From JACKJK01 sp046159835 (GTDB lineage: Bacteria; Pseudomonadota; Alphaproteobacteria; Rhizobiales; Tepidamorphaceae), in NCBI RefSeq assembly GCF_046159835.1, contig NZ_JBJXCY010000001.1, positions 434,001 to 498,000 of the forward strand: a stretch of 64,000 nucleotides of DNA. The letters run 5' to 3'. The position numbers and the translations under genes were made by a program. Shown in pieces: positions 1 to 10,946 of this stretch. Positions within the stretch are counted from its first letter, which is position 1; every line of letters starts with the position of its first letter. The notes under the pieces were generated by a model, which saw only the letters and a list, made by a program, of their open reading frames with translations, searched no databases and was not told where the DNA came from.

Positions 1-414
1 GAGACCGTGCTTGTAGAAGCCGTAGATTACCACGGTCAGGATCACGACCATCGCGAGCGCGAACGTCACGATGATGTGGCTGGTGACCGTGAAGAAGTAG
101 GGGAACATGCCGAGCAGGTTCGCCACGAGGATGAACATGAACAGCGAGAACACCAACGGGAAGAAGCGCAGGCCCTGGCTGCCGGCCGCGTCTCGCAACA
201 TGCTGGCGATGAATTCGTAGGACATCTCGGCAATGGACTGGAGCCGCGTCGGCACCATGCCGCGCCCGGAGGTCGCCAGCATGAAGAAGGCAGTCGTCAC
301 GGCCACGGTCGCCACCATGAACAGTGCCGAGTTCGTGAACGACAGGTCCAGGTCGCCGACCTCGATCGGAACGATTTTCTGGATCTGGAACTGGTGGATC
401 GGATCGTTGGCCAC
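1..414 (-). CDS. atpB: F0F1 ATP synthase subunit a (partial, 3' end off the left edge)
   Basis: Subunit a is the membrane subunit that forms the two proton half-channels against the c-ring of F0. The visible 138 codons start at a GTG (complement of 412-414) and read [16 protein letters not shown], the typical alphaproteobacterial N-terminus. The cytoplasmic [11 protein letters not shown] segment and a first group of hydrophobic helices follow. The conserved C-terminal Arg helix lies outside the window. It is downstream of and codirectional with atpI, as in F0 operons of this group. The GTG start is inferred from the homologous N-terminus. Confidence 0.93.
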   Translation of the reverse strand, partial: MANDPIHQFQIQKIVPIEVGDLDLSFTNSALFMVATVAVTTAFFMLATSGRGMVPTRLQSIAEMSYEFIASMLRDAAGSQGLRFFPLVFSLFMFILVANLLGMFPYFFTVTSHIIVTFALAMVVILTVVIYGFYKHGL

Positions 415-470
415 GCGCCCTCAAGCCCCTGTTCGCGTCGGAGGAACGGTCTGCCCGCTCACCCTCATAT

Positions 471-833
471 TCATTCGCCCTTTTCCGGCGGCTCGTTGAG
501 CCGCGAAGCCGGGTCATCGACGAGTTTGGCTGCGCGAAGAATGTTGAGAATCCCCGCACCGAACCCAAGCATCAGGAAGACGATCAGCCCCCACGGAGCC
601 GTGTCGAACACGCGGTCGATCAGCCACCCGAGCCCCGCACCGACGAGAATGCCGGCAACGAATTCCGAACTCATGCGCAGCGCTTGACCGAAGCCGCTGG
701 CCGACGATCCGCGCCCCTTGGGTTCCGGGCTGGATTTGCCCTTCGCCTTGGACAGTGCTTCGCCGAGCCTGTCGAGACGGTCGTCTCCACCGGTGCGGCC
801 TGCGCTGTCGCGCTCGTTCGTCTGCTCTGGCAT
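471..833 (-). CDS. atpI: AtpI/AtpZ-type ATP synthase F0 accessory protein
   Basis: A small protein of 120 residues. A charged, probably cytoplasmic N-terminus (residues 1-50, rich in R, E, K, G) precedes two transmembrane helices at about 57-78 and 82-102. The first helix contains the family-typical AGILVGAGLGWLIDR stretch. Members of this family are encoded first in F0 operons and are thought to help c-ring assembly or Mg2+ handling. Here it lies 56 bases upstream of atpB on the same strand. The ATG at 831-833 is the only sensible start. Function in this organism is inferred from family and position. Confidence 0.88.
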   Translation of the reverse strand: MPEQTNERDSAGRTGGDDRLDRLGEALSKAKGKSSPEPKGRGSSASGFGQALRMSSEFVAGILVGAGLGWLIDRVFDTAPWGLIVFLMLGFGAGILNILRAAKLVDDPASRLNEPPEKGE

Positions 834-1080
834 CGCGCTTCGGTCTGGCCCTGCGCTTTGCGCTGATGCAACCGCCCGACCACATTCTAACCGTGATCTG
901 CGACGCTTGCTCGGGAAAGGGTCCTAGTGGTCCCTCGCCCCCCTGAAACCGCGCGCAACATAAAGAGCGGTCTGGACGGTGTCAAGAACCGCCACAATGG
1001 ACCTAAGTCTATGAAACCTTTGAATAAATGCCTGTTTTTGCACCGCCGTTGTGCGGCATGGGCGCACAGGACCCAAATCC

Positions 1081-4000
1081 TTATCCCGCTTCGCGAAGCT
1101 GTTCGGCTTCCGAAAGGTCCACCGAAACCAGCTGGCTGACCCCGCGCTCGCCCATTGTGACGCCGAAAAGCCGGTCCATCCGGGCCATCGTGATCGGGTT
1201 GTGGGTGATGAGCAGGAATCGGGTCTCGGTGGAGCGGACCATCTCTTCCATCAGGTCGCAGAAGCGCTCCACGTTTGCATCGTCCAGCGGCGCGTCAACC
1301 TCGTCCAGCACGCAGATCGGCGAGGGATTCGTCAGGAACACCGCGAAGATGAGCGCGGTCGCCGTCAGCGCCTGCTCGCCGCCCGAAAGCAGGGTGAGGA
1401 CCTGCGGCCGCTTGCCCGGCGGGCGCGCGATGATTTCAAGCCCCGCTTCCAGCGGATCGTCGGAGCCCTCGAGCTTCAATTCCGCCGTGCCGCCGCCGAA
1501 TAATGTCGTGAACAGCCTCTGGAAATGGTTGTTCACCGTGGAGAAGGAGGCGAGCAGGCGTTCGCGGCCTTCCTTGTTGAGACTGGCGATTCCCTGCCGC
1601 AGCCGGGCGATGGCCTGTTCCAGGTCGGCCTTTTCCGAGACCAGCCCGTCATGTTCCTTCTGGGCTTCCTCGGATTCAATCTCGGCGCGCAGGTTGACCG
1701 CGCCGAGCCGGTCGCGGTCGCGCTTGAGCTGTTCCAACGTGCGTTCCAGCTGGCCGCGCTCGGGCAGCGTGTCGTCCGGCCCGTAGCCGGTCATGGCGAA
1801 GACCTCTGACGGTGCACATTCCAGTGTTTCGAGGATGTGCTCCTCGATGTCGGCAAGCCGCTGCCGCAATCCTTCCAGCGTTGCTTCGCCGCGAGCCTGC
1901 GCCTCGCGCGCCTCCGCCACGGCGGCATCGGCTTCGCGCACGCCCCGGTCGGCCTCGCGCAGCACGCTTTCGGCTTCGGCCAGGGCGTCGGCGGCACCGC
2001 GCCGCTTGCCTTCGCTCTCGCCGATCTCGACATTCAGCCGGTCGCGCTTTGACTTGATTTCCTCGGGGATGCGGGCGAGTTCGTCGCGCTCGGCGGAGAG
2101 TTCCTCGGCCCGTTTCACCAGCGCCTCGTTCTGGGCATTGGCATCGTCGCGCCGCTTGGTCCACTGGGCGCTTTCGCGCTCGATGGCAGCAAGGCGCTGC
2201 GCCCGCATGGCGGTTTCGCGGGCATGGCTCTGGGCCGCGGCCCGCGCCTCGGCATATTTGCCGCGCGCGTCGTTCACCCGTTCTTTTAGCGTCGTGATGC
2301 GCCCTTGCAGGGCCTCGTCGTCCTCGAAGCCGGTCAGCGCATCGATGGCGGATTTCTTGGCGGTTTCCGATTCGGCGATGCTGGAATTGATCCGTACCTG
2401 CGCTTCCGCCAGCGCCGAGAGCCGTGCCACGTCCTGCGCGGCTGCGCGCTCGGCCTTGGCGAGCGCTTCCTGCGCGTCGCTCAGCGCGCTCTGCGTGCTG
2501 CGCCGGGTGCGGCGGGCTTCTTCTTCCGCGGCGCGCGCTTGCGCCAGTGCGCTGGAGGCTTCCTGCGCCTCGGCCTTGGCATCGTCCAGTTTCGCGCTTG
2601 CCGAGGTGATCTCGTCGGCGAGTTCCGCCAGCCGGTTCTGCTGTTCCAGCCGCACCGCCGCTGGCGTCTTGGCTTCAGCCGCTGCCGTGTAGCCATCCCA
2701 GCGCCACAGGTCGCCCGCGCGGCTGACGAGTCGCTGGCCGGGCTTGAGCAGCTTCTGCATGGCAGGCCCGTTGTCTGCATCGACGACGCCGATCTGGCTC
2801 AGCCGGCGCGCCAGCACCGCCGGACCGCGCACGTGCTTGCTCAGCGGCTCGCACCCATCCGGCAGGGCCGGGTCGGTTTCACCCGGCGCAACCTGCCGCC
2901 AGTGGATGACCGCGCCTTCGTCCGCAGGCACCGACAGGTCGTCGCCCATGGCAGCGCCAAGCGCCGTCTCGTAGCCCGGCGCGGCGGAGACCGAATCGAT
3001 CACCGGTGCAAACAGGTCGGCACCGTCAACGGCGAGGATCTTGTCGAGCGTGCGCTTCTCCGCATCCAGCGAACGGATCGACTGCTCGATCTCGCGCACC
3101 GGTTCGGCTGCATTGCGCTCACGCTCTTGTGCAGCCGTCACGGCGGCAGTCGCTTCCTCGGCGGCGCGCTCGCTGGCTTCCAGCGCGGCGCGGGCCTGTT
3201 CCACGGCCTCCGCCGGATTGCCCGCCTCGCTGGCAGCGCGCGCCTGCTTCTCGTTGAGCGTGTTGGTTTCGGCCTCGATATCGCCGATCTGCCCGGCAAG
3301 CCGCGTCAGCCGCTCGCTTTCGGTGCGGATCACGCGTTCAAGCTGCTCGCGCCGCGCGGTGAGGTCGGCGGCATCGGCCTGAAGCTGCGAGAGTTCCGCT
3401 TCCAGTTCGCGCAATTGCGCCTCGGTGCGCGTCTCCGCCTCGCGCAGGGCTTCGCCGCCATCGCCGGTCTGCGGCTCCTGCGCCTTCAGGCCCTCGGCTT
3501 CCGTGCCGAGCCGCTCCAGCGCTTCACCCGCATCGGAAATGGCGGAGGCCTCGCGCTCGCGGTCGCGGCGAATTTCGACGATGCGCTGTTCCAGTTCGCC
3601 CTGGCGGGCCGCCGCGCGGTCGGCCTCTTCCTGCAACTGGTCGCGCATCAGCGTGACGTGCCGCAGGATGGCGGCTGCCTTTGCCTCGTTCTCGCGAAGC
3701 TGCGGCAGTGCGTTTTGCGCGTCGGCGCGGGCGGTTTCCGCCACTGCTGCTGCCTTCATGCGCTCGCCAACGGCGCGCACCGCCTCTTCCTGCGCCTTCC
3801 CGTGGCGGGTGATCTCGTCGCGCGCATCGGCCCAGCGCAGGTGAAGGACGCTGGCTTCCACCTTGCGGATCTCACCCGACAGCACGCGGTAGCGGTTGGC
3901 TTGGCGGGCCTGCCGCTTCAGCGATTCCAGCTGGCTGGCGATCTGCGAAATGACGTCGTCGAGGCGTTCAAGATTGGACTCAGCTGCCCGCAGCCGCAGT

Positions 4001-4542
4001 TCCGCCTCGTGGCGGCGGGCGTGGAGACCCGCGATGCCAGCGGCATCCTCGAGAATGCGGCGGCGCTGCGCGGGCTTGGCGGCGATCAGTTCGCCGATCT
4101 GCCCCTGCCGCACGAGGGCAGGCGAATGCGCGCCGGTCGCAGCATCGGCAAACAGGATTTGCACGTCGCGGGCGCGCACGTCCTTGCCGTTGATGCGGTA
4201 GGCGGAGCCAGCCTCGCGCTCGATGCGCCGGGAAATTTCAAGCTGGTCGGAATCGTTGAACTGCGCCGGTGCGAGGCGGTCGGAATTGTCGAGCAGCAGG
4301 CTCACTTCCGCCGTGTTGCGTGAAGGCCGCGTGCCCGAACCGGAGAAGATGACGTCGTCCATCCCCGAGCCGCGAAGGCTCTTGTGGGAGTTCTCGCCCA
4401 TCGCCCAGCGCATGGCCTCGACGAGGTTGGACTTGCCGCAGCCATTCGGCCCGACGATGCCGGTCAGCCCCGACAGGATCGGGACCTCGGTCGGATCGAC
4501 GAAGGTCTTGAAGCCAACGATGCGGAGCCGGTCGAACTTCAT
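1081..4542 (-). CDS. smc: Chromosome segregation protein SMC
   Basis: This is the core ATPase of the bacterial condensin-like SMC-ScpAB complex, which organises and segregates chromosomes. The 1153-residue protein has the expected five-part layout. The N-terminal ATP head carries Walker A GPNGCGKSN (residues about 31-39). Two long Ala/Glu/Arg-rich coiled coils flank a hinge region near the middle. The C-terminal head carries the signature LLSGGEQALTATAL and the Walker B region CVLDEVDAPLDDANVERF. The ATG giving MKFDRLRIVGFKTF is chosen over an in-frame ATG 27 bases upstream because family members begin at this point. The dsbA-like gene precedes it on the same strand, a common Rhizobiales order. 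Length is normal. Confidence 0.97.
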   Translation of the reverse strand: MKFDRLRIVGFKTFVDPTEVPILSGLTGIVGPNGCGKSNLVEAMRWAMGENSHKSLRGSGMDDVIFSGSGTRPSRNTAEVSLLLDNSDRLAPAQFNDSDQLEISRRIEREAGSAYRINGKDVRARDVQILFADAATGAHSPALVRQGQIGELIAAKPAQRRRILEDAAGIAGLHARRHEAELRLRAAESNLERLDDVISQIASQLESLKRQARQANRYRVLSGEIRKVEASVLHLRWADARDEITRHGKAQEEAVRAVGERMKAAAVAETARADAQNALPQLRENEAKAAAILRHVTLMRDQLQEEADRAAARQGELEQRIVEIRRDREREASAISDAGEALERLGTEAEGLKAQEPQTGDGGEALREAETRTEAQLRELEAELSQLQADAADLTARREQLERVIRTESERLTRLAGQIGDIEAETNTLNEKQARAASEAGNPAEAVEQARAALEASERAAEEATAAVTAAQERERNAAEPVREIEQSIRSLDAEKRTLDKILAVDGADLFAPVIDSVSAAPGYETALGAAMGDDLSVPADEGAVIHWRQVAPGETDPALPDGCEPLSKHVRGPAVLARRLSQIGVVDADNGPAMQKLLKPGQRLVSRAGDLWRWDGYTAAAEAKTPAAVRLEQQNRLAELADEITSASAKLDDAKAEAQEASSALAQARAAEEEARRTRRSTQSALSDAQEALAKAERAAAQDVARLSALAEAQVRINSSIAESETAKKSAIDALTGFEDDEALQGRITTLKERVNDARGKYAEARAAAQSHARETAMRAQRLAAIERESAQWTKRRDDANAQNEALVKRAEELSAERDELARIPEEIKSKRDRLNVEIGESEGKRRGAADALAEAESVLREADRGVREADAAVAEAREAQARGEATLEGLRQRLADIEEHILETLECAPSEVFAMTGYGPDDTLPERGQLERTLEQLKRDRDRLGAVNLRAEIESEEAQKEHDGLVSEKADLEQAIARLRQGIASLNKEGRERLLASFSTVNNHFQRLFTTLFGGGTAELKLEGSDDPLEAGLEIIARPPGKRPQVLTLLSGGEQALTATALIFAVFLTNPSPICVLDEVDAPLDDANVERFCDLMEEMVRSTETRFLLITHNPITMARMDRLFGVTMGERGVSQLVSVDLSEAEQLREAG

Positions 4543-4605
4543 CGCCCGTCGCCCCGCATTGTCAGGCAAAAGCGGCGCGCACGGATGCGCACGCCGCCCG
4601 TTTCA

Positions 4606-5262
4606 TCAGGAAGCGTTAAGTGCCGCGTCGATCTTTGAACGGAATTCGTCGATGGGCAGGTTCCCACTGACTTTTTCCCCGTTGATGAAGAAGGTCGGCG
4701 TCGAGTCCACGCCAAATTCGGTGGACGCGCGTTCCTTCACCCAGTTGACCCCGTCCAGCAGTGACTGATTCTCCCGGCACGCGTCGAATCTCTCCTGTGA
4801 AAAACCCGCCTGTTTGGCGACGCGCTGCAGGCCGGCGACCGGATCGTCGGCGATCCAGCTGCGCTGCAGCTCGAACAGGGCATCCACGAAGGGATAGTAG
4901 CGGTTCTCGTCGGTGCAGCGCGCGATCATCGAAGCGAGCGTCGCGACGGGATCGAGCGGGAACTCGCGGAAGACGAAGCGCACCTTGCCGGTGTCGATGT
5001 ATTCTTCCTTGATCGTGGGATAGGTGTTGTCGTGGAAATCGCGGCAGTGCCCGCAGGTGAACGAGGCGTACTCGTAGATCGTCACCGGTGCACTTTCCTC
5101 GCCAAGGGCGCGGTCGCCGAGCGGGCCGGCCACGGCCAGCTGGTCGGACGCGGTGCCGCCGCCCGTCGCGGGGGACTGCGCCTGGGTGGTGAAGTAGTAG
5201 CCGCCTGCGGCTGCTGCTGCGATGACGACGGCGCCGCCGATGATCAGGGTCCTGCGATCCAT
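4606..5262 (-). CDS. DsbA-family thiol:disulfide oxidoreductase
   Basis: A predicted periplasmic thioredoxin-fold protein of 218 residues. An N-terminal signal or anchor segment (about residues 5-24, IIGGAVVIAAAAAGGYYF) precedes the DsbA-type domain, with active-site C70-G-H-C73 in the context FTCGHCRDFH. The cis-Pro loop is visible near the end as VDSTPTFFINGEKV. The family catalyses disulfide formation or isomerisation in exported proteins. The start giving MDRRTLIIGG puts the hydrophobic segment at the usual distance, so the in-frame ATG 48 bases upstream is less likely. It sits between the DUF721 gene and smc on the same strand, probably one transcription unit. Confidence 0.9.
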   Translation of the reverse strand: MDRRTLIIGGAVVIAAAAAGGYYFTTQAQSPATGGGTASDQLAVAGPLGDRALGEESAPVTIYEYASFTCGHCRDFHDNTYPTIKEEYIDTGKVRFVFREFPLDPVATLASMIARCTDENRYYPFVDALFELQRSWIADDPVAGLQRVAKQAGFSQERFDACRENQSLLDGVNWVKERASTEFGVDSTPTFFINGEKVSGNLPIDEFRSKIDAALNAS

Positions 5263-5367
5263 GCGAATGTCTTTCCGTGTTCGAAGCCGCGCTGGCGCGC
5301 GGCGGTCCATTTGATGGGGATATAGCAGGAATTGGGGCGTTGTTGCGACAGGGCGAACACGATTGCG

Positions 5368-5871
5368 TCAGTCGTCGGCCTGCCGCACGAACCCGCCCAG
5401 TTCCGACAAGGCATCGCTCAGGCCCTCGTCGGAAAACCCGCTGACCTTCTCCCGGTGCTCCGGCTGCCGGGGCAGGGCGTCGCCCTCCGGCTCGCTGGCT
5501 GCGGTTTCGCGCCGGTGCACGACCACCTTCTCGATGGCTTTGTAGCCGAAGAATGCGTTGACGCGTTCCGCCACCAGCGTGGTCTCGTGGCTTGCCCGCA
5601 GCACGTGTTCGGGGGGAACGCGCAGGTGCAGGGTCGCTGCCGCCTTGGCCGAACCGTCCTCCGGGTCGGGTGCCTGCCGGGGCCACTGGATGCGGTCGGG
5701 CGCGCAGATCTCGGCAATGTCCTCGCCAACGATGACGCTCCACTGGGCGATGAGGTCCGAGGAGGCGAAGCCGAACTTGCGGGCGGACGGCGCGACGAGG
5801 CCGGGCACGATCTGCCCCACGGCGCGCACGCCGAGCTTCTTCTTGACGTTGCCGCTCTCGTTCCTGCTCAT
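5368..5871 (-). CDS. DUF721 (DciA-like) protein
   Basis: A 167-residue DUF721 protein. The N-terminal half holds the core pattern: a conserved W in AQWSVIVGEDIAEIC, followed by LHLRVPPEHVLRASHET and VAERVNAFFGYKAIEKVV. The C-terminal tail is charged and looks disordered. The family includes DciA, which loads or regulates the replicative helicase DnaB in bacteria lacking DnaC. Whether this short alphaproteobacterial form does so is inference. The start MSRNESGNVKKK is preferred to an upstream ATG that would overlap the mutY leader. It is divergent from mutY and upstream of the dsbA-like gene. Confidence 0.8.
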   Translation of the reverse strand: MSRNESGNVKKKLGVRAVGQIVPGLVAPSARKFGFASSDLIAQWSVIVGEDIAEICAPDRIQWPRQAPDPEDGSAKAAATLHLRVPPEHVLRASHETTLVAERVNAFFGYKAIEKVVVHRRETAASEPEGDALPRQPEHREKVSGFSDEGLSDALSELGGFVRQADD

Positions 5872-5958
5872 GGCCCTGCTATCTGAAGCGAATGGCGCGC
5901 GTTGCGCCACTTGCGAATCCTACCAAATCCGACCGTGGCCCGCACCCGTATCCCGCCG

Positions 5959-7011
5959 ATGCCCGAACCCGCCACAAAAGCCCGCGCCGACCTGCTCGCC
6001 TGGTACGACCGCCATGCGCGGGTTCTGCCGTGGCGCGTACCGCCGGGCAAGACGCCGGACCCGTATCGCATCTGGCTCAGCGAGATCATGCTGCAGCAAA
6101 CGACGGTGCAGGCGGTGAAGGGCTATTTCGAGGCCTTCGTCGCGCGCTGGGGCGATGTCGCCGCTTTGGCTGCCGCACCGGAGCAGGACGTGCTCTCCCA
6201 GTGGGCGGGGCTTGGCTATTACTCGCGCGCGCGCAACCTGCACGCAGCCTCCAAGGTGCTGGCCGCGACCGGTGGCAAATTCCCAGAAACGCCCGAAGGC
6301 CTGTCGGACCTGCCGGGCATCGGGCCGTACACGGCATCGGCCATCGCGGCGATTGCCTTCGATCACCCAACCGTCCCGCTGGATGGCAACATCGAGCGCG
6401 TCACCGCGCGCTATTTCGCCATCGAAGAGCCGCTGCCGGGTTCCAAGAAAGTGCTGCGCGAGGCCGCACAGGCCTTCAACGGGACCGAGCGTCCCGGCTG
6501 CGTGGCGCAGGCGCTGATGGATCTCGGCGCGACGATCTGCACGCCGAAGCGACCGGCCTGCGTGCTCTGTCCGCTGAATGAGAATTGCGAGGGCTTCCGA
6601 CTTGGGATTGCCGAAACCCTGCCGCGCAAGGCACCGAAGGCGGAGCGGCCCACCCGGCGCGGCGCGGCCTTCGTCGCGAGCAGACCGGACGGGGCGCTGC
6701 TGGTGCGCTCAAGGCCCCGAAAGGGCCTGCTGGCAGGAATGAGCGAGGTGCCGGGCAGTGAATGGACGCAAGGCTTCAAGCCGGAAGCCGGTCTCGCCCA
6801 TGCGCCAATCGATGCGACATGGCGCAAGCTCACCGGCCCGGTGCGCCACGGCTTCACGCATTTTCAGCTGGAACTGGACGTCTATGCCGCGAGCGTTCCT
6901 GAAAGCACGCCCGCGCCCGATGGCATGCGCTGGGTCGCACCCGGCGACATGCACCGCGAGGCGTTTCCCACGGTGATGCGCAAGGTGCTGGCCCACGCTG
7001 GCGTGGAATAG
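5959..7011 (+). CDS. mutY: A/G-specific adenine glycosylase MutY
   Basis: This base-excision repair enzyme removes adenine mispaired with 8-oxoguanine. Its 350 residues match the usual length. The HhH-GPD fold shows LSEIMLQQT with catalytic Glu42, the hairpin LPGIGPYTASAIA (118-130) and catalytic Asp142 in LDGNIERV. The 4Fe-4S cluster ligands are C194-X6-C201-X2-C204-X5-C210. A C-terminal NUDIX-like 8-oxoG recognition domain follows, ending VMRKVLAHAG. The ATG at 5959 is preferred; the frame is open further upstream to a TTG at 5902, but that extension is not typical. It is divergently transcribed from the DUF721 gene. Confidence 0.96.
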   Translation: MPEPATKARADLLAWYDRHARVLPWRVPPGKTPDPYRIWLSEIMLQQTTVQAVKGYFEAFVARWGDVAALAAAPEQDVLSQWAGLGYYSRARNLHAASKVLAATGGKFPETPEGLSDLPGIGPYTASAIAAIAFDHPTVPLDGNIERVTARYFAIEEPLPGSKKVLREAAQAFNGTERPGCVAQALMDLGATICTPKRPACVLCPLNENCEGFRLGIAETLPRKAPKAERPTRRGAAFVASRPDGALLVRSRPRKGLLAGMSEVPGSEWTQGFKPEAGLAHAPIDATWRKLTGPVRHGFTHFQLELDVYAASVPESTPAPDGMRWVAPGDMHREAFPTVMRKVLAHAGVE

Positions 7012-7015
7012 TCCT

Positions 7016-8880
<1,865 letters not shown>

Positions 8881-8933
8881 CCCCGCACTGGGCCAGACTC
8901 GCTTTCGATTTTCAAGATCAGCGCTCTTTTCGG

Positions 8934-8951
8934 GATCGGCAAAAGCCGATC
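8934..8951. other. Perfect hairpin at the 3' end of the radical SAM gene
   Basis: GATCGGC-AAAA-GCCGATC forms a perfect 7-bp stem with a 4-base loop and overlaps the stop codon region of the radical SAM gene. No T-run follows the stem on either strand, so it is not a classical intrinsic terminator. It may stabilise the 3' end or be incidental. Confidence 0.35.
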
Positions 8952-10137
8952 AGAACAGCGCCAGCTGCGCCCCGCGCTTCAATGGCTTCTCGAACAGGTC
9001 CGTGCGCAGGCTCACCCGCTCCCGGTTCATCTTGTTCCTGTCCGTCGCGATCTCGAAGCGCCGTCCGATGGACCATGCGACCGGTCCGGTGCCGCGCATC
9101 CGGCTGCCGAAATCGGCGTCGTAGTCCTTGCCGCCGCGCATCTGCCTGACCAGCGACATGACCTTGCCCGCGCGGTCCGGCACGTTGCAATTGAGCCAGT
9201 CGACGAACAGGTCGCGCACCTCAAGCGGCAGACGCAGCATGACGTACCCGGCCTCGCGCGCACCGGCGGCGGAGGCTGCCGCCAAGATCGACTCGATCTC
9301 GCTGTCGTTGAGCCCCGGAATGACCGGCGCGACCATGACCGTCGTCGGAATACCGGCCTCCGTCAGCCGCAGGATAGCCTCCAGCCGTCGTTGCGGGGTG
9401 GATGCACGCGGCTCCATGTTGCGGGCAAGCTCGCGGTCCATGGTGGTGATCGACAGCGCCACCTTGGCCAGACCCTTCTCCGCCATCGGCCCGAGGATAT
9501 CGATGTCGCGGGTTACCAGGTGGTTCTTGGTGACGATGCCGACGGGGTGGTTGTGCCGCGCCAGCACCTGCAGGACCTTGCGCGTGATGCGGTGCGTCCG
9601 CTCGATGGGCTGGTAGGGGTCGGTGTTGGTGCCCATGGCGATGGTGCGCGGCTCGTAGCCTTCTGCCGCCAGTTCGGTTTCCAGCAGTTCTGCCGCGTTC
9701 GGCTTGGCGAACAGCTTGGTTTCGAAATCCAGCCCCGGCGACAGGCCCATATAGGCGTGCGTCGGGCGCGCGAAGCAATACGAGCAGCCGTGCTCGCAGC
9801 CGCGATACGGGTTGATCGACCGGTCGAAGGAAATGTCGGGCGACTGGTTGCGGGTGATGATCTTGCGCGGGGTCTCGGTCGTCACCTGCGTCTTCACGCC
9901 GGGCAACTCGGCAAGGCTCTCCCAGCCGTCATCGAAGCTTTCCAGCCGGAACCGCTCGTAGCGACCGGACGCATTGGTCCCGCTGCCGCGCCCGCGGCGC
10001 AGGTGGGGCTCGATCCGTGCGGCAGGCCCGCCCGCCGCCGGGCTGGAACCGCCGGGGGAAGTGGTGCCACGGGTGCCGGCGGCGGTGCGGTCTGCGTCGG
10101 CCGGGGGGAGGCCGGAAAGGGATTGCCTTGCGCTCAT
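8950..10137 (-). CDS. PA0069-family radical SAM protein (SplB/COG1533-like)
   Basis: A 395-residue radical SAM protein. After a low-complexity Gly/Ala/Pro-rich N-terminus (about 1-60) comes the 4Fe-4S motif CEHGCSYC (Cys-X3-Cys-X2-Cys) in the context NPYRGCEHGCSYCFARPTH, the hallmark of the PA0069 group. A TIM-barrel-like core (MGTNTDPYQPIER, VGIVTKNHLVTRD) and a C-terminal part ending near LFEKPLKRGAQLALF follow. The family is related to spore photoproduct lyase, but its reaction is unknown. The ATG at 10137 is chosen because upstream codons read into promoter-like sequence containing an SOS-box match. Confidence 0.88.
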   Translation of the reverse strand: MSARQSLSGLPPADADRTAAGTRGTTSPGGSSPAAGGPAARIEPHLRRGRGSGTNASGRYERFRLESFDDGWESLAELPGVKTQVTTETPRKIITRNQSPDISFDRSINPYRGCEHGCSYCFARPTHAYMGLSPGLDFETKLFAKPNAAELLETELAAEGYEPRTIAMGTNTDPYQPIERTHRITRKVLQVLARHNHPVGIVTKNHLVTRDIDILGPMAEKGLAKVALSITTMDRELARNMEPRASTPQRRLEAILRLTEAGIPTTVMVAPVIPGLNDSEIESILAAASAAGAREAGYVMLRLPLEVRDLFVDWLNCNVPDRAGKVMSLVRQMRGGKDYDADFGSRMRGTGPVAWSIGRRFEIATDRNKMNRERVSLRTDLFEKPLKRGAQLALF

Positions 10138-10161
10138 TGCGATTCCATCTCGTTGGAACGA

Positions 10162-10176
10162 GAACATAACAGGAAC
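10162..10176 (-). promoter_or_regulatory. LexA (SOS) box candidate
   Basis: The sequence GAACATAACAGGAAC exactly fits GAAC-N7-GAAC, the direct-repeat SOS operator described for several alphaproteobacteria. It ends 25 bases upstream of the ATG of the PA0069-type radical SAM gene on the opposite strand, in the 111-base gap shared with the divergent glycosyltransferase gene. A third GAAC lies six bases upstream of the first (at 10156). LexA binding is inferred. Confidence 0.5.
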
Positions 10177-10248
10177 ATAAACGCTATACAAACAGTTTCG
10201 TGGCGGCGGGCTTGCCGGTGCTGCGACGCAACATGCTATAAGTTCGAC

Positions 10249-10938
10249 ATGCTGAGCATCGTCATCCCGACACTGAATGCCGAACGCACCCTGGGCGCGT
10301 GCCTCTCTGCACTCGTCAACGCGGCTGCGGACGGAATGGTTGCCGAAGTGGTGATCGCCGATGGCGGATCGACGGATATGGGTCCGCGCATTGCCGACGA
10401 GATGGGCTGCGAACTCGTGACCTGCGAGCGCGGGCGCGGCCAGCAACTGGCAGCCGGGGCCGGTGCCGCGCGCCGTGGCGACTGGCTGATGTTCCTGCAC
10501 GCCGACACGGTGCTGGAAGACGGCTGGCACCACGAGGTGAAGTCCTTCATCGAGACGAGCCAGATGCGCGGTCGTGAGCAGGCGGCGACCTTCTCGTTCC
10601 GGCTGGACGATTTCGGCTTCGCGGCACGCTGGCTGGAGCGGATGGTGTCGCTGCGCTGCGCGCTCTTCGCGCTGCCCTATGGCGACCAGGGCCTGCTGAT
10701 GCCGCGCCGCATGTATGAAAGCCTCGGCGGCTACCGCGAACTGCCGCTGATGGAGGATGTGGACCTCGTGCGCCGCATCGGGCGCTCGCGCCTCGTCATG
10801 CTGCGCTCCGGTGCGGTGACCAGTGCCGAGCGCTACCGCGAGAACGGCTATGTCCGCCGCTCCCTGCGCAATCTCGGCTGCCTCGCACTCTACTATTTCC
10901 GCGTGCCGCCGCGCGTCATCTCCCGCATCTACGGCTGA
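10249..10938 (+). CDS. TIGR04283-family glycosyltransferase 2
   Basis: A GT-A fold family 2 glycosyltransferase of 229 residues: MLSIVIPTLNAERTL at the nucleotide-binding start, VVIADGGSTD, and the metal-binding region MFLHADTVLEDGW. The family, first defined beside rSAM/selenodomain and arsenosugar genes, is usually a partner of TIGR04282 proteins, and one follows eight bases downstream. No arsenosugar-specific radical SAM or ArsM gene is in the window, so the substrate is not known. The start at 10249 is supported because the sequence begins directly with the first beta strand. Confidence 0.85.
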   Translation: MLSIVIPTLNAERTLGACLSALVNAAADGMVAEVVIADGGSTDMGPRIADEMGCELVTCERGRGQQLAAGAGAARRGDWLMFLHADTVLEDGWHHEVKSFIETSQMRGREQAATFSFRLDDFGFAARWLERMVSLRCALFALPYGDQGLLMPRRMYESLGGYRELPLMEDVDLVRRIGRSRLVMLRSGAVTSAERYRENGYVRRSLRNLGCLALYYFRVPPRVISRIYG

Positions 10939-10946
10939 TCACTTCC

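Noticed and set aside
2305..4323. A long plus-strand open frame opposite smc (672 codons)
   Set aside because: It is antisense to the well-supported smc gene, has no recognisable domain and shows the Arg/Leu/Ala composition expected of a reverse-frame shadow in GC-rich DNA.
8934..8951. Intrinsic terminator between the radical SAM gene and rnhB
   Set aside because: The 7-bp stem has no following T-run on either strand, so it is listed only as a hairpin.
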